6,815 nucleotides of DNA from Acidobacteriaceae bacterium (GTDB lineage: Bacteria > Acidobacteriota > Terriglobia > Terriglobales > SbA1): NCBI GenBank assembly GCA_003136335.1, contig PLEA01000697.1, positions 1 through 6,815 on the forward strand. The letters run 5' to 3'. This document shows positions 5,039 to 6,815 of this stretch, piece after piece. Position 1 is the stretch's first letter; every line of letters starts with the position of its first letter. A program made the position numbers and the translations under genes. The notes beneath the pieces were generated by a model. The model saw only the letters and a program-made list of their open reading frames with translations. It was not told where the DNA came from and made no database searches.

Positions 5039-6815
5039 TCAGAATGCGAAGCGCAATGAGAACTGCATGAAACGAGGCGTGGTTAGCGTCGAAACGTATC
5101 TGCCGAACTGTGCCGCACCGAAAGACAGCGAGGGTTGAGCGCCGCGCACGTCGTAACGCACCGAGTTAGTGGCGTTGAAGGCTTGCCAGCTGAACTCCAG
5201 ACGCCTCCGCTCACCCAGCGAGAAATCCTTGCTTACCCCGGTATCGATATCGAACATGCCGTTGCCGATGACGCTATTGCGAACGCCGGATTCGCCCGGC
5301 CACTCTGGACGGTAGGCCGCCAGGGCGGCTGCCGGATCAGCGAAGATGTCGGGGCCACTCACACCATCCACGACGACGTTCTTGGGGTTGGATGCCCTTG
5401 GAGCCGGGCCGTTCGGCTCGGCATCGCCCTCGATGTTCCAGTTGGTTGCCCAGGTGAAGCCGTTGTCGATGGTGATCGGGAAACCGCTGGTCCAGCGGAA
5501 AATGCCGGAGACGTGCCACCCGCCCACCAACGCGTTGAGCAACGGGCTGGCGTTTTCCACCAACCTCTGGCCTTTGCCGAAGGGCAGCTGATAGACGAGG
5601 TTGGCGTTCATCTGGTGGAAGGCGTTGAAATCGGAGAGCCCGCGCAACGCCAGTGGATCCCACGAATTGATGACAATGCCACCGCCGTTCAAGTCGTTGC
5701 CCGTTCCGCCGGTTCCTTCATACGGACCGATTCGTTCCGCGGCCGAGGCTTCGTCGAACGATTTCGAAAACGTGTAGTTGAACTGCCCCTGCAGGTTGGC
5801 TCCCCATCGGGCATTGTAGGTCACCTGCAACGCGTTGTAGTCAGAAGTGCCGATGTTGCGCCACGCATAGAGCGAACTGAACTGGTCGTGGTAGAGCGCG
5901 TACGGGCCGAACTTAGAGTTCGGGAGCGCGGGACTCAACTGGAGTATGGTGTTGGGCAAATCCAGATATTTCAAAGTTAAGGTTTCGTTATGCGGGAAGC
6001 AATTCCAGATTTCATAGACGTTCTGGGTGGCCGTCGGATTGGCTGGGAGTTTACCGGGTGCGCAATTGAGACCGTTAGGAGTTGATTGGCTTTGGTTGTT
6101 CATGCCTAGAGCACTTTGTGTGGTCCCGCCAGCCCAGCCGGGAAAGAGACTCTCCCAAAATGGGATGGGCTGGATTGAGTTGACGTCGGTGCCCATGGTG
6201 CCGTCGGATTGTATGGCGGCAGCGGCCTTGGAGAGCATGGTAGCTGCCTGGAAATATCTGGTGTTGCTCGCCGGATCGTTCAAGTTCGTGGGCATGCCCA
6301 TATCCACCTGCATCGGCAACCGCCGACCGACACTGCCCACATAGGCAACTTGGAGCGAGGAGCGGGAGGTAATCTGGCGCGCCAGCGAGAAATTGAACAT
6401 GTGCGTATAAGGCGTCTTCACCGACTGGTCGAGCCCCCAGTTGATGGCAAAGGCGGTGTTGCTTGGGGTATTAGGGAAACCTCCCACTGGCGGGGGGCCG
6501 AACAAACACCCCGGGTTGTTCAAACTCGGACACGGCGGAGGTAGGCAGGACTGGCCGGCAGCCCCGGGAATGAGACAGGTAAAGCGGGGAGCGTTGGAGG
6601 CCGTCACCGAACCAGCGGAGTTTCCGAGAAGCGTGGAGAGGCCGAAAGAACCATGCTGGTCAAAGCTGTTCACGATCGGAACACCGAAGTGGTCGTACAT
6701 AATGCTGTAGCCGCCGCGGATCGTGAACTGGTCCTTTTTGCCAAGAATCTTCGAGACCCAACCCTCGCCGGTATCGGGCGCCCAGGCCACGGCAATCCGC
6801 GGCGAAAAATCCTTG
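5039..6815 (-). CDS. TonB-dependent receptor/Oar-like outer-membrane protein, C-terminal part
   Basis: The last 591 codons of a minus-strand gene whose start lies beyond the right edge. The visible frame is open from 6814 and reads KDFSPRIAVAWAP at the edge, so the GTG at 6790 is an internal Val, not a start. The segment is an outer-membrane beta-barrel of the Oar-like type abundant in Acidobacteriota. Landmarks, counting from the first visible codon, are RGGYSIMYDHFG (33-44), VAYVGSVGRR (156-165), FNYTFSKSFDEAS (345-357), QLPFGKGQR (409-417), GGWHVSGIFRWTSGFP (431-446), RRRLEFSWQAFNATN (536-550) and the C-terminus MQFSLRFAF ending in Phe, as barrel proteins do. The missing part should hold the signal peptide, a carboxypeptidase-regulatory-like domain and the plug. 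The only six cysteines lie in two loop-like clusters (80, 90, 95, 103 and 251, 272). It presumably imports or binds a large substrate; which one is not visible. It converges with the four-gene operon and is not co-transcribed with it. Confidence 0.9.
   Translation of the reverse strand, partial: KDFSPRIAVAWAPDTGEGWVSKILGKKDQFTIRGGYSIMYDHFGVPIVNSFDQHGSFGLSTLLGNSAGSVTASNAPRFTCLIPGAAGQSCLPPPCPSLNNPGCLFGPPPVGGFPNTPSNTAFAINWGLDQSVKTPYTHMFNFSLARQITSRSSLQVAYVGSVGRRLPMQVDMGMPTNLNDPASNTRYFQAATMLSKAAAAIQSDGTMGTDVNSIQPIPFWESLFPGWAGGTTQSALGMNNQSQSTPNGLNCAPGKLPANPTATQNVYEIWNCFPHNETLTLKYLDLPNTILQLSPALPNSKFGPYALYHDQFSSLYAWRNIGTSDYNALQVTYNARWGANLQGQFNYTFSKSFDEASAAERIGPYEGTGGTGNDLNGGGIVINSWDPLALRGLSDFNAFHQMNANLVYQLPFGKGQRLVENASPLLNALVGGWHVSGIFRWTSGFPITIDNGFTWATNWNIEGDAEPNGPAPRASNPKNVVVDGVSGPDIFADPAAALAAYRPEWPGESGVRNSVIGNGMFDIDTGVSKDFSLGERRRLEFSWQAFNATNSVRYDVRGAQPSLSFGAAQFGRYVSTLTTPRFMQFSLRFAF

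Noticed and set aside
5135..5980. 281-codon plus-strand ORF opposite the receptor gene
   Set aside because: It is a mirror of the GC-rich receptor codons, has no family features, and the minus-strand reading is a clear beta-barrel protein.
6788..6790. GTG as the start of the receptor gene
   Set aside because: The frame stays open to the window edge and the upstream residues (KDFSPRIA) continue the family's usual barrel sequence.
1..6815. CRISPR array, tRNA, rRNA or insertion-sequence transposase
   Set aside because: No regularly spaced repeats, no cloverleaf or T-loop consensus, and no transposase-like ORF were seen on either strand.

Overview
The window looks like chromosomal DNA from a Gram-negative, probably an Acidobacteriota member (soil-type Terriglobia or relatives). 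The grounds are: a very large Oar-like TonB-dependent receptor; exported ThuA and TIM-barrel sugar-isomerase-like proteins; a haem c protein fused to a copper-monooxygenase-like region; and moderately GC-rich codon use. This assignment is inferred from gene content, not from a marker gene.

Layout. Positions 1-268 hold no gene I can support and form the leader of a plus-strand operon. Four genes follow in tight series with gaps of 40, 32 and 26 nt: (1) 269-1597, a secreted protein with one CXXCH haem c site followed by a peptidylglycine/dopamine-type (PHM-like) copper monooxygenase region; (2) 1638-2453, a secreted ThuA-family protein; (3) 2486-3301, a sugar phosphate isomerase/epimerase-like TIM barrel with a twin-arginine signal, starting at TTG; (4) 3328-4455, a secreted protein with two thioredoxin folds, a redoxin with CNHC and a TlpA-like domain with WCGSC. 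Positions 4456-5038 are a 583-bp gap between converging genes. It holds a 50-bp structured repeat and a short minus-strand ORF that begins like an exported protein. From the right edge back to 5039 on the minus strand runs the C-terminal part of a TonB-dependent receptor/Oar-like outer-membrane protein whose start lies outside the window.

How they may work together. All four operon products carry export signals (three Sec-like, one Tat), so the operon encodes a set of periplasmic or secreted redox and sugar-type enzymes. ThuA and TIM-barrel epimerase families are linked to oxidised (3-keto) sugar metabolism. The haem c/copper protein and the two-domain redoxin form a second, redox pair. The receptor downstream could import an oligosaccharide or other large substrate, but it is in the opposite orientation and is not part of the operon. 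The best candidate for something under-described is this four-gene exported module, followed by the hairpin/direct-repeat element and the orphan signal-peptide ORF in the intergenic gap.
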